From: Bacteroidota bacterium
GTDB lineage: Bacteria > Bacteroidota > Rhodothermia > Rhodothermales > UBA10348
NCBI GenBank assembly: GCA_027622005.1
Contig: JAQBZH010000008.1
Span: 1 to 64,000 of the forward strand
Direction: 5' to 3'
Length of the DNA: 64,000 nt
Shown here: piece after piece, positions 8,944 to 16,968 of the stretch
How positions within the stretch are numbered: position 1 is the stretch's first letter
How the letters are laid out: each line of letters starts with the position of its first letter
Notes under the pieces: generated by a model
The model's database searches: none
Told to the model about the DNA's origin: nothing
The model's input: the letters and a program-made list of their open reading frames with translations, nothing else
Position numbers and translations under genes: made by a program

Positions 8944-9786
8944 TTAACGAACGACCGTTATCGTTCCCATTTTGGAATGGCCGCTTGCCGTTAATCGATA
9001 ACTATAAAGACCAGAAGGTAGATTCGAGGTCGGAATGCGCATTTGTTGGCTTCCGGCGGAAAGAAGACTCGTTTCGGATTGATGACTGATCCGGCCAACC
9101 GAATCGTACAAAAATAAGGCTACGCTTGCAGCAGCGGCGAGGTCAAAAGAAACCGTGAAAGCTTCCCTTGTCGGGTTCGGGTACGCTTGCTTTAAAGTAA
9201 GGGCTGAGGGGAAAAGCTCATCTTGAACGGCGGTATTCCCGGCATTCGCCAAAGGAAACGAAGTCGTGTAAATAAAGTCGTTGACAGGAAAACCGTCTCC
9301 GTTGGCTGTGTTGGCGGCTGCATAAAAAATCACATTACCGCCGGCGGCTACTGGGGGTATCCACTTTACCTTCCATTGATAGGTGTCGGTCGCCCTCGGG
9401 GCTAAAGGTGCATGTGTCAAATATTGAAACGCAAGACCACCGTCGGCCAGCTTCGTACCTTCTGTTTCTTCCCAGCTACCGGTCATAGATCCGCCGGCGT
9501 CCCGAACCGTAATCTGGAATCCGAAGCGGGCTGCTCCGGGCCGCGATGTCCGAATGGTCAGTTCCACCGGAATTCCGCTTTGATACGCCGCAGGCCCCTC
9601 GATCGAAACTTGACCATTGCCAGAATTTACCAGATTTGACCAGTGACAACCCCCGTCGGCGCAAGTAAGATCGCCGGGAGCCCCTGTCCTCCCCCCTGGG
9701 GCACCGGTAGACAGCACCGAAGCCGCCAATAACCAAGTGCTTAAAAGCAGGACTACATAGGGAAACGCTCTTAACTGTAATCCCAT
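8944..9786 (-). CDS. Secreted Reeler/choice-of-anchor-V protein with T9SS type A sorting domain
   Basis: A 280-residue secreted protein. A signal peptide (about 1-27) precedes TGAPGDLTCADGGCH, whose paired cysteines are typical of the choice-of-anchor V (Reelin-N-like) domain. A beta-sandwich of about 150 residues follows. The last 85 residues are a T9SS type A C-terminal sorting domain: LKQAYPNPTREAFTVSFDL, then a LYDSVGRI-like strand, PSGLYSYRLTASG and a short basic tail. By family knowledge such proteins cross the outer membrane through the PorKLMN/SprA machinery. Its presence implies a T9SS in this organism. It is the last gene of a four-gene minus-strand run that includes rsfS. Confidence 0.88.
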   Translation of the reverse strand: MGLQLRAFPYVVLLLSTWLLAASVLSTGAPGGRTGAPGDLTCADGGCHWSNLVNSGNGQVSIEGPAAYQSGIPVELTIRTSRPGAARFGFQITVRDAGGSMTGSWEETEGTKLADGGLAFQYLTHAPLAPRATDTYQWKVKWIPPVAAGGNVIFYAAANTANGDGFPVNDFIYTTSFPLANAGNTAVQDELFPSALTLKQAYPNPTREAFTVSFDLAAAASVALFLYDSVGRISHQSETSLLSAGSQQMRIPTSNLPSGLYSYRLTASGHSKMGTITVVR

Positions 9787-9795
9787 TTGTTTTTC

Positions 9796-10299
9796 CTATT
9801 GAGTGGCTACTCGAACCACAAATGGGTGCGACAATTCGTTCAATTTCAACGAGTAAGATCCAATGCCATATTCACCTTCTAAGTCGAGGTAATATCGATA
9901 AGGCCGTAAAACGCTCGCACAGACAGCTCCCCCGGGGCGTCGCATGGTCAATGTCACCAAAATCAAGTTACCTGCACGCTGTTGTACCACATTGTGAAGC
10001 TCAGAACAGGCGTCTGGAAAAGATCCTTTGATCAGGACTTCGACCTGCCCCGTGGCTGTGGAGTTCGTTATTTTTGCCGGTCTGATGGTAACGGACTCGT
10101 ATGTGGCATCAAAGAAACGATATTCGGTTGTTCCATCCGGGGGCGAGATCATAATTGTTTGCCGACCGTCAACAGAAACACCGTCTTCCCGATGACCAAA
10201 CTCATCCTCCGGTTTTAGCGGAGAAAGGGCGATGCATCCAGAAATTGCCATCGATCCCAGCAAAATGAAATAGGTGGTTGACAATACCTTTTTGTGCAT
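9796..10299 (-). CDS. Small predicted lipoprotein, unknown function
   Basis: A 167-residue protein with a lipoprotein signal: charged MHKK, a hydrophobic stretch and a lipobox ending SGC at residue 22. The rest is a compact beta-rich domain with DGRQTIMISPPDGTTEYRFF and a cysteine pair (C118/C131 region) that could form a disulfide. I do not recognise the family. It lies 9 bp before the T9SS-cargo gene and 14 bp after rsfS, so it is probably co-transcribed with both. A role in the envelope is the only safe statement. Confidence 0.7.
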   Translation of the reverse strand: MHKKVLSTTYFILLGSMAISGCIALSPLKPEDEFGHREDGVSVDGRQTIMISPPDGTTEYRFFDATYESVTIRPAKITNSTATGQVEVLIKGSFPDACSELHNVVQQRAGNLILVTLTMRRPGGAVCASVLRPYRYYLDLEGEYGIGSYSLKLNELSHPFVVRVATQ

Positions 10300-10313
10300 A
10301 ATCGCCCGTCAGA

Positions 10314-10778
10314 TTAATCTTTGAGTATTTTGACATCGGCCGCGGATCCCATTTCGTCCACGGTGGCGTGGGGAGCATCTCCCCACAACCTTTCTAAAGA
10401 ATAATATTCCCTTTGTTCACGTAAAAATACATGCACAACGAGGTCCACGTAGTCCATCAACACCCAGTTGTGATGCTCTTTTCCTTCAACGTGCCACGGA
10501 CGTTCACCAGCCTTTTCTTTTAAATTGGCGCGAACGGATGCCACGATAGCTTTGACTTGAAGCTCTGAATCCCCGGTGGCAATCACAAAAAAGTCCGCAA
10601 CTCCACTTACAATGCGGACATCAAGAACTTCAATGTTTCGACCCTTTTTTTCAAGGATAGCGTCAACCGCCAACCTAGTAATCAACTTAACCGGGGCGTG
10701 GGTTTTTCTTTTTTTGTCCTCTAAGCGCTCGGGTGCAAATCCACGAGGTTCAAGTTTCAAATCTTTAATCTTTAGCAT
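10314..10778 (-). CDS. rsfS: Ribosome silencing factor RsfS
   Basis: A 154-residue RsfS/Iojap family protein that binds ribosomal protein uL14 and blocks 50S-30S joining when nutrients are scarce. The recognisable core runs from LAVDAILEKKG (about 36) through VLDVRIVSGVADFFVIATGDSELQVKAI to the conserved HVEGKEHHNWVLMDYVDLVVHVF and YYSLERLWGDAP. It has about 30 extra basic N-terminal residues compared with E. coli RsfS, so a later start is possible, but the ATG at 10778 is the only good one. It is downstream of a LytR_C-domain gene (39-bp gap) and upstream of a lipoprotein gene. Confidence 0.94.
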   Translation of the reverse strand: MLKIKDLKLEPRGFAPERLEDKKRKTHAPVKLITRLAVDAILEKKGRNIEVLDVRIVSGVADFFVIATGDSELQVKAIVASVRANLKEKAGERPWHVEGKEHHNWVLMDYVDLVVHVFLREQREYYSLERLWGDAPHATVDEMGSAADVKILKD

Positions 10779-10817
10779 TAAGGCTCCCTGGAAATCATCC
10801 AGTTTTTTTCAACTGTT

Positions 10818-11321
10818 CTATTGGATTGAGTCTGGAACGGCCATATCCACGTCAAGGCTATCTCCAAAATCGATCACTCGCCAAGGCCTAATCTGTTCAA
10901 AATCATTCCCGATTACGATCGTGGCATCGAAAAAATACTCGGGACCTACATCCACTTGAACAGAAGAAGCTGGAAGGCCAATGGCCAAGGCTACTTGTGC
11001 TGCCGCGTCGAGGTTTCCGATTCGGTCTAAGATCACCGATTTTTCTAGAATACCCTCTGGATAGTTATCCGTACCAACCACATCAAAGCCCTCCTCGCGC
11101 ATAAATTCCATCATTTTTAGGGCAAGGCCTGGTTTCCCTGTGGCATTGAGAATGTTGACCTGGATGATGTTTCCAAGCAAATTACCCGGGTTGTCAAACC
11201 GATGAGGGTCGGGAGTTACGGTCGTAACACGAATAAAAAAGGCGTAAAAGAGCGTTACGGCCACCCCTAGCAATAGCAGAATACCGAGGTTAAGTAGCCA
11301 ATTATTGAATCTAGTAGTCAC
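10818..11321 (-). CDS. LytR C-terminal domain protein, membrane-anchored
   Basis: A 167-residue protein with a GTG start. One N-terminal transmembrane helix (about 8-30, LGILLLLGVAVTLFYAFF) anchors a periplasmic LytR_C-type domain beginning VNILNATGKPGLALKMMEFMREEGFDVV (about 57-84) and ending near FDATIVIGND. This domain occurs at the C-terminus of LytR-CpsA-Psr cell-wall ligases but is found here without the catalytic LCP domain. It may bind cell-wall material; the exact role is not known. It is first in a run with rsfS, a lipoprotein gene and the T9SS-cargo gene. A gap of 85 bp separates it from the preceding minus-strand gene. Confidence 0.8.
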   Translation of the reverse strand: MTTRFNNWLLNLGILLLLGVAVTLFYAFFIRVTTVTPDPHRFDNPGNLLGNIIQVNILNATGKPGLALKMMEFMREEGFDVVGTDNYPEGILEKSVILDRIGNLDAAAQVALAIGLPASSVQVDVGPEYFFDATIVIGNDFEQIRPWRVIDFGDSLDVDMAVPDSIQ

Positions 11322-11406
11322 TAATTCTTTGAAGCACAGAAGTTAAAAATACAAGATTAAAATGAAATCAAGTTACAATTAACTCGAATATTGGCGCTTT
11401 TTCGGA

Positions 11407-11970
11407 TCAACGAAGGCGATCATTCCAGAATAATTCCCTGCCTGTCGAATTGTAATCCGCTTGTAACGAGCTTCCACCGTACCGAGAATAACCATTTCCG
11501 TAACCCCCGTATCCACCGTATCCGTAAGGATTCAACATCGAACCGTACGGATTCTGGCGAAATGACAGATGGATCTCCATATTTTCTTTGGGGCGGTAGG
11601 CTATCTGGGCATTTTTAATAAAAACCTGACTATCGTTCTGTCCCGTGACGCTCATTCCGCTCTGGCCTGACAATGGGGAGTAAGCTGCAGCAACATCCAT
11701 TCTAGCGGCCAATTTGGAGCTAAACTGCCACTGCATCGTGTTGGTGTACATGGACAGGCTATTTCCACCCATCGAAGACAGCTCGAACGAATGGCTCATC
11801 GCAAAATGCTCGGGAGAAAAATATTTGTTCAGCGAAAAACCCGAGCCACCTTGATCATACAAAGGAACGGAAGCTTTTGCGGGAGAGCCTGCTGAACGCA
11901 ACTGAGCTTGAACAGGGCTATTTGCAGCCAGTAAAAGGGCAAAAAAGAGAGCAAATAGAGAAGTTCGCAT
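11407..11970 (-). CDS. Secreted protein with Gly/Tyr-rich tail, unknown function
   Basis: A 187-residue protein with a clear signal peptide (MRTSLFALFFALLLAANSPVQA). The middle contains segments like FSLNKYFSPEHFAMSHSFELSS and YTNTMQWQFSSKLAARMDVAAAY, which read as amphipathic beta-strands of an outer-membrane-associated protein. The C-terminal 45 residues are rich in Gly and Tyr (YGGYGGYGNGYSRYGG), then a short charged end. I do not recognise a family. It is upstream of the LytR_C/rsfS run and divergent from tsaD. The AT-rich 151 bp between it and tsaD should hold both promoters. Confidence 0.65.
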   Translation of the reverse strand: MRTSLFALFFALLLAANSPVQAQLRSAGSPAKASVPLYDQGGSGFSLNKYFSPEHFAMSHSFELSSMGGNSLSMYTNTMQWQFSSKLAARMDVAAAYSPLSGQSGMSVTGQNDSQVFIKNAQIAYRPKENMEIHLSFRQNPYGSMLNPYGYGGYGGYGNGYSRYGGSSLQADYNSTGRELFWNDRLR

Positions 11971-12121
11971 AATAGAAGACCTATCTGTAGACTTGGAGGA
12001 AGTCGGAATGTCGTATTATATAAAGGCATACGACTCAAGTCAAGAACGTTCCGCGTGCCCTATTATTTTGTGCCCTGTCTAATAATATTTTTATTGACCT
12101 AGAAGCTCTCAATTCCGACAC

Positions 12122-13138
12122 ATGTCCAAAGCATCCGTATTACTTGGGATTGAAACATCGTGTGACGACACGGCCGCGGCTGTATTAATTGACGGAAGTT
12201 TGATGTCAAATGTGGTTTCGTCTCAGCCTCAGCACATTGAATTTGGGGGAGTCGTGCCAGAAGTCGCTTCCAGGGCGCATGAAAAGCTTTTAGTTTCGGT
12301 CGTTGATGATGCGCTAAAACAAGCCGGAATCGGCAAAAATGAGCTTACAGGCATTGCCGTTACAAAAGGACCAGGGTTAATTGGCTCGTTGATGGTCGGG
12401 GTCTCTTTTGCCAAAGCTGCAGCGCTCGGTCTCGGCGTTCCTTTTATTGGCGTAAACCATCTTGAAGGTCATCTGGCTTCGCTCTTTCTTTCCAATCCTC
12501 CGCCCCCCTTTCCACACCTGTGTCTGATCGTATCTGGAGGCCACACTCAACTGATGCAAATCGATGCTCCTGGTCAGTTTAAGGTCCTTGGTAAAACTAG
12601 AGATGACGCGGCTGGAGAGGCATTCGATAAAGTTGGTAAAATATTGGGGCTTGATTACCCCGCGGGCCCCCAAATTGATCGACTCGCCATTGCGGGAAAC
12701 CGCTCCTTTCATCCGTTTCCTAGGACTCGGCTGAAAGGATACGATTATTCGTTCTCTGGGATCAAAACATCCGTTTTATATTATCTAAACTCTTTTGATG
12801 AAATGCATCGAGAGGAGCTAATACGGAATTCCCTTGCAGATATTTGCGCTTCTTTTCAAGAAGCCGTGGTAGATATGCTCATTAGTCCGATTAAAAAAGC
12901 CATTAAAGATACCGGCATTCGACACGTCGGGTTGGTGGGCGGCGTATCAGCGAATTTGCGCCTCAGAACGAAAATGCTCGAACTCTTAAAACAAAACAAA
13001 GGCCAATTGTACGTTCCCGAAATGGCCTATTGTATGGACAACGCAGCGATGATTGCGATGGCCGGCTATTTCCGGTTGAAAAATGGAGAACAAAGCGACC
13101 TTTCTGAAATTGCCAATCCGTCCCTAAAACTACTTTGA
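12122..13138 (+). CDS. tsaD: tRNA N6-adenosine threonylcarbamoyltransferase TsaD
   Basis: A 338-residue Kae1/TsaD ASKHA-fold enzyme that transfers the threonylcarbamoyl group to A37 of ANN-decoding tRNAs, working with TsaB and TsaE. It starts LLGIETSCDDTAAA (7-20). The metal-binding HLEGH lies at 113-117, followed by LIVSGGHTQL, DDAAGEAFDKVGK and, near the end, LVGGVSANLRLR and MDNAAMIAMAG. The length and all family blocks are standard. Its TGA overlaps the TTG start of the chorismate mutase gene in a 4-bp TTGA, so translation is probably coupled. Confidence 0.97.
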   Translation: MSKASVLLGIETSCDDTAAAVLIDGSLMSNVVSSQPQHIEFGGVVPEVASRAHEKLLVSVVDDALKQAGIGKNELTGIAVTKGPGLIGSLMVGVSFAKAAALGLGVPFIGVNHLEGHLASLFLSNPPPPFPHLCLIVSGGHTQLMQIDAPGQFKVLGKTRDDAAGEAFDKVGKILGLDYPAGPQIDRLAIAGNRSFHPFPRTRLKGYDYSFSGIKTSVLYYLNSFDEMHREELIRNSLADICASFQEAVVDMLISPIKKAIKDTGIRHVGLVGGVSANLRLRTKMLELLKQNKGQLYVPEMAYCMDNAAMIAMAGYFRLKNGEQSDLSEIANPSLKLL

Positions 13139-13479
13139 GCACTTTAGAAGATATCATTGAACGGATTCAAGGCGTTTTTGACCAAAATCAAGAAGGCGAC
13201 CCGGATGATATTTCGTTTTGGCGAGATCGAATCGATGCGATAGATCAGATTTTGTTGATTCTTTTAAACGAGCGATCCAATTGTGCCAACACCATTGGAC
13301 ACGTAAAAAAGAAATTAAATCTTCCGATTTATGTCCCTGAAAGGGAGAAAGTAGTCCTGGAAAATGTTCTAAAGGGTAACAAGGGTCCCTTGGATGACCA
13401 CGCAGTGCGTGGATTGTTTGAACGCATCATAGATGAAACCCGGTCGCTCGAGCGCCGAAAGTTTCAAAACATGGACTAA
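13135..13479 (+). CDS. Chorismate mutase, AroQ class
   Basis: A 114-residue all-helical AroQ-type chorismate mutase that converts chorismate to prephenate for Phe/Tyr synthesis. The pattern WRDRIDAIDQILLILLNERSNCANTIGHVKK (about 25-55), then IYVPEREKVVLENVL and a final LFERIIDETRSLE helix, matches the family, including the Arg, Lys and Glu residues that line the active site. The start is a TTG overlapping the tsaD stop. There is no prephenate dehydratase or DAHP synthase fusion; it is a stand-alone domain with an acidic 22-residue N-terminal lead. It is followed 12 bp later by mltG. Confidence 0.88.
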   Translation: MSTLEDIIERIQGVFDQNQEGDPDDISFWRDRIDAIDQILLILLNERSNCANTIGHVKKKLNLPIYVPEREKVVLENVLKGNKGPLDDHAVRGLFERIIDETRSLERRKFQNMD

Positions 13480-13491
13480 TAGTTACCCGAA

Positions 13492-14553
13492 TTGAAGATA
13501 ACCCGAACCCATATTTGGACACTAGTAGGTATCGTCATTTTAGCCGGTCTTACTACGGCTTTCGTCGTCAATGATCAGTTCTTTGGCGATGCCACAACGG
13601 GTTTTGATCAGGCTCAGCCTTTCAATGTGTATCCAGAGGCGTCGATTGAACAGGTGGCAGATAGCCTAGTGGCTAACCGGATTTTATCAAAAAAATCTGG
13701 CCTTTTGCTTCTGGCGTCATTGAGTGGCTGGGGTGACGTAATCAAAGCAGGTCATTATGAAGCTACGGTAGGTCAGTCCAATCTCGATCTACTCATTATG
13801 ATGAGACAAGGGAGGGAAACACCTATTCATATGGTCGTTCCTGGCGGGACGTATAAGGAGCGACTAATAACGAGAATGGCCAAAGACATGGCCTTTTCCG
13901 AGGACGACCTCAAAAATGCGTTGGGTGATGTTCGACTGGCAACTGAACTAAAGACCGACACGACGCATTTGTGGGCCTACATGGTCCCAGATACCTATTT
14001 CTTTTACTGGCTAACGAGTCCAGAAGACGTCATTCGAAGGCTAAAAGACCAAGCCGATAAAGTCATAGCTGCGACCATTGACTCGGTTCAGAGCTTACCG
14101 CAGAACATGACTCCGGATGAGGTCGTGCGTATGGCCGGAATCGTTGAATGGGAATCGGCCCATAATCCCGAAAAAGCGACCATAGCCGGGGTTTACTTGA
14201 ATCGATTAAAAAATAAGTGGAAGCTCGACGCCGACCCCACGGTTCAATATGCCATCATGAAAATAGAGGGCGAGAAAAGGCGGCTGTTTTTTAGGGATTA
14301 CAAAATGAATCATCCCTATAACACGTACAAATTTAGAGGATTGCCCCCCGGACCTATCACCAATCCTTCAATGCCCTCGATTCAAGGGGTTTTGAATCCA
14401 GAAACCCATGACTACTTCTTTTTCGTCGCTAAGGGAGATGGACAGCATCTTTTTAGCAGATCGCTGAATGAGCACCGCCAGCGCGCACGCGATTATTATA
14501 GGTTGATGCGAAAAAAACGCGCTGAAGAAGAAGCGGCAAAGGCGTCTGAGTAA
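13492..14553 (+). CDS. mltG: Endolytic murein transglycosylase MltG
   Basis: A 353-residue YceG/MltG family protein that cleaves nascent glycan strands at the inner membrane. The TTG start gives one N-terminal membrane helix (about 8-27) with the remainder periplasmic. A LysM-like/YceG subdomain (GHYEATVGQSNLDLLIMMRQG) precedes the catalytic domain with VEWESAHNPEKATIAGVYLNRL (218-239). E221 aligns with the catalytic glutamate of E. coli MltG. DADPTVQYA and RGLPPGPITNPS follow, all conserved. It is last in the tsaD, chorismate mutase, mltG unit. The gap to the convergent gene is 69 bp, without an obvious terminator hairpin. Confidence 0.94.
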   Translation: MKITRTHIWTLVGIVILAGLTTAFVVNDQFFGDATTGFDQAQPFNVYPEASIEQVADSLVANRILSKKSGLLLLASLSGWGDVIKAGHYEATVGQSNLDLLIMMRQGRETPIHMVVPGGTYKERLITRMAKDMAFSEDDLKNALGDVRLATELKTDTTHLWAYMVPDTYFFYWLTSPEDVIRRLKDQADKVIAATIDSVQSLPQNMTPDEVVRMAGIVEWESAHNPEKATIAGVYLNRLKNKWKLDADPTVQYAIMKIEGEKRRLFFRDYKMNHPYNTYKFRGLPPGPITNPSMPSIQGVLNPETHDYFFFVAKGDGQHLFSRSLNEHRQRARDYYRLMRKKRAEEEAAKASE

Positions 14554-14622
14554 TCTAAACGCCTAGAAAATGTTTTGCTCGCTTCAGAGGATTCGTACTA
14601 AGGTATCTGCGGACCCGCACCT

Positions 14623-15120
14623 TTAGAAAAAGCTGTAAACAAACGCTTTCAGTCCCATAAGAATTCCAATCAGGCCTAGGAGAAACCCCGCTCCGTACCA
14701 GATTCGCCCGATTTTTGGCAAGTAAATGACGAATTGCAAGGCGCCAAACAGCACGGTGACGCCGCCCATCATCAACCAAAGCTCTTCAAAGGGTCCTGTT
14801 GGTCGAATCAGACTAAATACCACCAACGCCGGTATCCCAATGCCGATCAATGTTGTGGCCGCAAACGTAACGAGCGTAGTGATGTACGACCACCCAATAT
14901 TCGCTTTAACCCCAAACAATCTTTCCCTTACAACGCGGTAGGATCGATCCCGAACGAGAAGGATGGACACGATTGGGATAAGAAGGACGCCGTATTTAAT
15001 TACGATTTGAGCCGAAACGCGGTCAAATCCTTGCCCGTACATGAACCAAACGACAACGGCCATTTCCGCAGCAGCCAACAAAACGAGCCCGAACAATACG
15101 TTTTTGATTAGGTTGGCCAA
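14623..15120 (-). CDS. Four- to five-helix integral membrane protein, unknown function
   Basis: A 165-residue hydrophobic protein with a TTG start. Predicted helices lie at about 8-26, 40-56, 78-102, 112-130 and 138-158, separated by short basic loops (VRDRSYRVVRERLFGVK is the largest). I recognise no family signature. It converges with mltG and is followed upstream by a long perfect hairpin (15202-15234). It resembles small uncharacterised DUF-type membrane proteins of Bacteroidota, and its function cannot be inferred from context. Confidence 0.6.
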   Translation of the reverse strand: MANLIKNVLFGLVLLAAAEMAVVVWFMYGQGFDRVSAQIVIKYGVLLIPIVSILLVRDRSYRVVRERLFGVKANIGWSYITTLVTFAATTLIGIGIPALVVFSLIRPTGPFEELWLMMGGVTVLFGALQFVIYLPKIGRIWYGAGFLLGLIGILMGLKAFVYSFF

Positions 15121-15201
15121 AATAGAATGTTCGTTTGATTGTAAACCGATGCTTTGCTTGTCGTGTCTATCCCCATAAATCAGGTACCCGATCTAGGGAT
15201 G

Positions 15202-15234
15202 GTAGGGGGGAATGCCGAAGGCATTCCCCCCTAC
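15202..15234. terminator. Perfect 15-bp hairpin with 3-nt loop
   Basis: Two exact 15-nt inverted arms (15202-15216 and 15220-15234) flank a GAA loop. A run of five T follows on the plus strand, which is the form of an intrinsic terminator for plus-strand transcripts. It also lies 4 bp beyond the stop of the minus-strand FadL-type gene, so on that strand it would form a 3' stabilising hairpin without a U tract. The G6/C6 block makes it very stable. Confidence 0.6.
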
Positions 15235-15237
15235 TTT

Positions 15238-16830
15238 TTAAAACCCAAACGTAACGCCTAATTGGAATCGACTCCGCATGACGTCTTCCGTTACATACGG
15301 TGCCGGTGCGTCAACGAAATCGGTATAAACTTGGTATTTGTCTTCAAACGACTCTCTCATCCATGAAAAATCAGCTCGAATATTTTTACCAATTGTGTAT
15401 CCGACGCCAGCACTAACAAACGTCCGGTCTCGATTGATTTCGGCACCTCCGGCTTCCAACTTATTAGCGTGGGCATCGGGATAAATCGCTAGTCCGGCGC
15501 GAACGACCCAAGAATCATCCAAATTGTAAACAACGCTTAATCGCGTATTAAGAACCGCATCCAGCCCCCTAGTGATGGCTACATTTTCGTCGGCGAAATT
15601 ATCCTCTTCTGAATCCATTTCCATTTGCGACCAATCAATGTATTCGATATCAGCCGCTATATGGGCTTTACCGAATGTATGGGCTGCACCTAAGCCCAAT
15701 TTCCAAGGCGTGGTAAACGAGTACGTAAAGGAACCTGTACCAGCGTCCCGATCATCGCCACCATACTCAAAAGAATCTCCATTGTCGAAAAGGGTCGAGA
15801 GAACCGTACTATAATTGTCATCAACCGAATAGTAAGTCGGACTTTCGACCGACATTCCAAGACTAAGATTGGGCCGGACCACTGCGGAAAACCCAAAACG
15901 CACATTGGCGCCTACAACATCGGACTCAACTCTTTCTTGAAATCGTAAAAAATCGAAGTCCGTGGTTCCGCCAAACCCATCATTATGATTGTTGAAATCA
16001 TCTTCTACCAATTCCCGAGAGTAAGTGTACGTCCCGAACGGGATATTGATGGACGCCCCAAACATCACATCTTTCGCAATCTCCATGGCCCCACCCACAT
16101 TGATTTCAGACATCCGGCCGGTTTCGTCAACGAAACCAATCTGACTTAATGTCCCCCTCGTCACTGCCGGCGTAAATGGGACCGAATTGCCAGCACTCAG
16201 CTTATCCTGATCCAGATCGATCGCGAAGGTTTCGAATCCAATAAATGATAGCGTTCTGTCAAACGATGGAAACGTGCCATCGGCATCCGTTTCTAACGTA
16301 AACTCACTCTCAACTGGCATCAAAAAGTCCGTAAACGAATTGGATTGGTTGTTCCCTTTGAAAAGTAGACTCCTTTCAAAACTAGCTACTTGATTGAAGG
16401 AGGCTCCAACCACCATGGATCCTTGTGTTGTAGGCAGTTTAAAGAGATAAGAGAGGCTTCCGAGTCCAGATGCCGTTACGTCGTTTTTCAATGGGCTCGA
16501 GATGCCAGGCGCCGTAAATACACCTTTATCCGTCGTGTTTAGCCCTGTCAGTGAACCACTAAAATACGAGCCTTTCGCCCAGCCAAGCCCAGCCGGATTC
16601 GTAAAAAAGGCAGAGCCGTCGGATACCCCCGCTATTCCTGTGCCCGCCAAGCCCATATTGATTGCATTTACACCCGGCGCTCTGCCGGCCAATCGATAAG
16701 CGTCATCTCCGGTTTGGCCATAAGCAATGCCTGTAAACATCCAAGCCAACGAACAAATAACAAATGCCAGAATCGTGATCTCCCAATAGCTTTGATGCTG
16801 GAAGGCGATGGTTTTAACCCTAGTTTTCAT
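15238..16830 (-). CDS. OmpP1/FadL family outer-membrane transport protein
   Basis: A 530-residue outer-membrane beta-barrel. A signal region (about 20-38) is followed by the FadL/OmpP1-like start: AINMGLAGTGIAGVSDGSAFFTNPAGLG, the NPAG motif of long-chain fatty-acid and hydrocarbon porins. Many amphipathic strands follow, for example SLSYLFKLPTTQGSMVVGASFNQ and LSLGMSVESPTYYSVDDN, and the protein ends with an aromatic residue (LGVTFGF). Members move hydrophobic compounds across the outer membrane; the substrate here is unknown. It starts at the ATG at 16830. It is downstream of the Ser/Arg-repeat lipoprotein gene (138-bp gap), on the same strand. Confidence 0.85.
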   Translation of the reverse strand: MKTRVKTIAFQHQSYWEITILAFVICSLAWMFTGIAYGQTGDDAYRLAGRAPGVNAINMGLAGTGIAGVSDGSAFFTNPAGLGWAKGSYFSGSLTGLNTTDKGVFTAPGISSPLKNDVTASGLGSLSYLFKLPTTQGSMVVGASFNQVASFERSLLFKGNNQSNSFTDFLMPVESEFTLETDADGTFPSFDRTLSFIGFETFAIDLDQDKLSAGNSVPFTPAVTRGTLSQIGFVDETGRMSEINVGGAMEIAKDVMFGASINIPFGTYTYSRELVEDDFNNHNDGFGGTTDFDFLRFQERVESDVVGANVRFGFSAVVRPNLSLGMSVESPTYYSVDDNYSTVLSTLFDNGDSFEYGGDDRDAGTGSFTYSFTTPWKLGLGAAHTFGKAHIAADIEYIDWSQMEMDSEEDNFADENVAITRGLDAVLNTRLSVVYNLDDSWVVRAGLAIYPDAHANKLEAGGAEINRDRTFVSAGVGYTIGKNIRADFSWMRESFEDKYQVYTDFVDAPAPYVTEDVMRSRFQLGVTFGF

Positions 16831-16968
16831 ATTGCCTAAGTATCTATTTTTTAGAGCTTTGTAGACATTGATATCAGCGCTTTTTTGGCCGTTCTCTGCC
16901 CGTACCCAACAAGGGATAATGGGAGGTGATAGAAGTCAAAAAAGCTAATGTTAGCCGGATGGGCTAGG

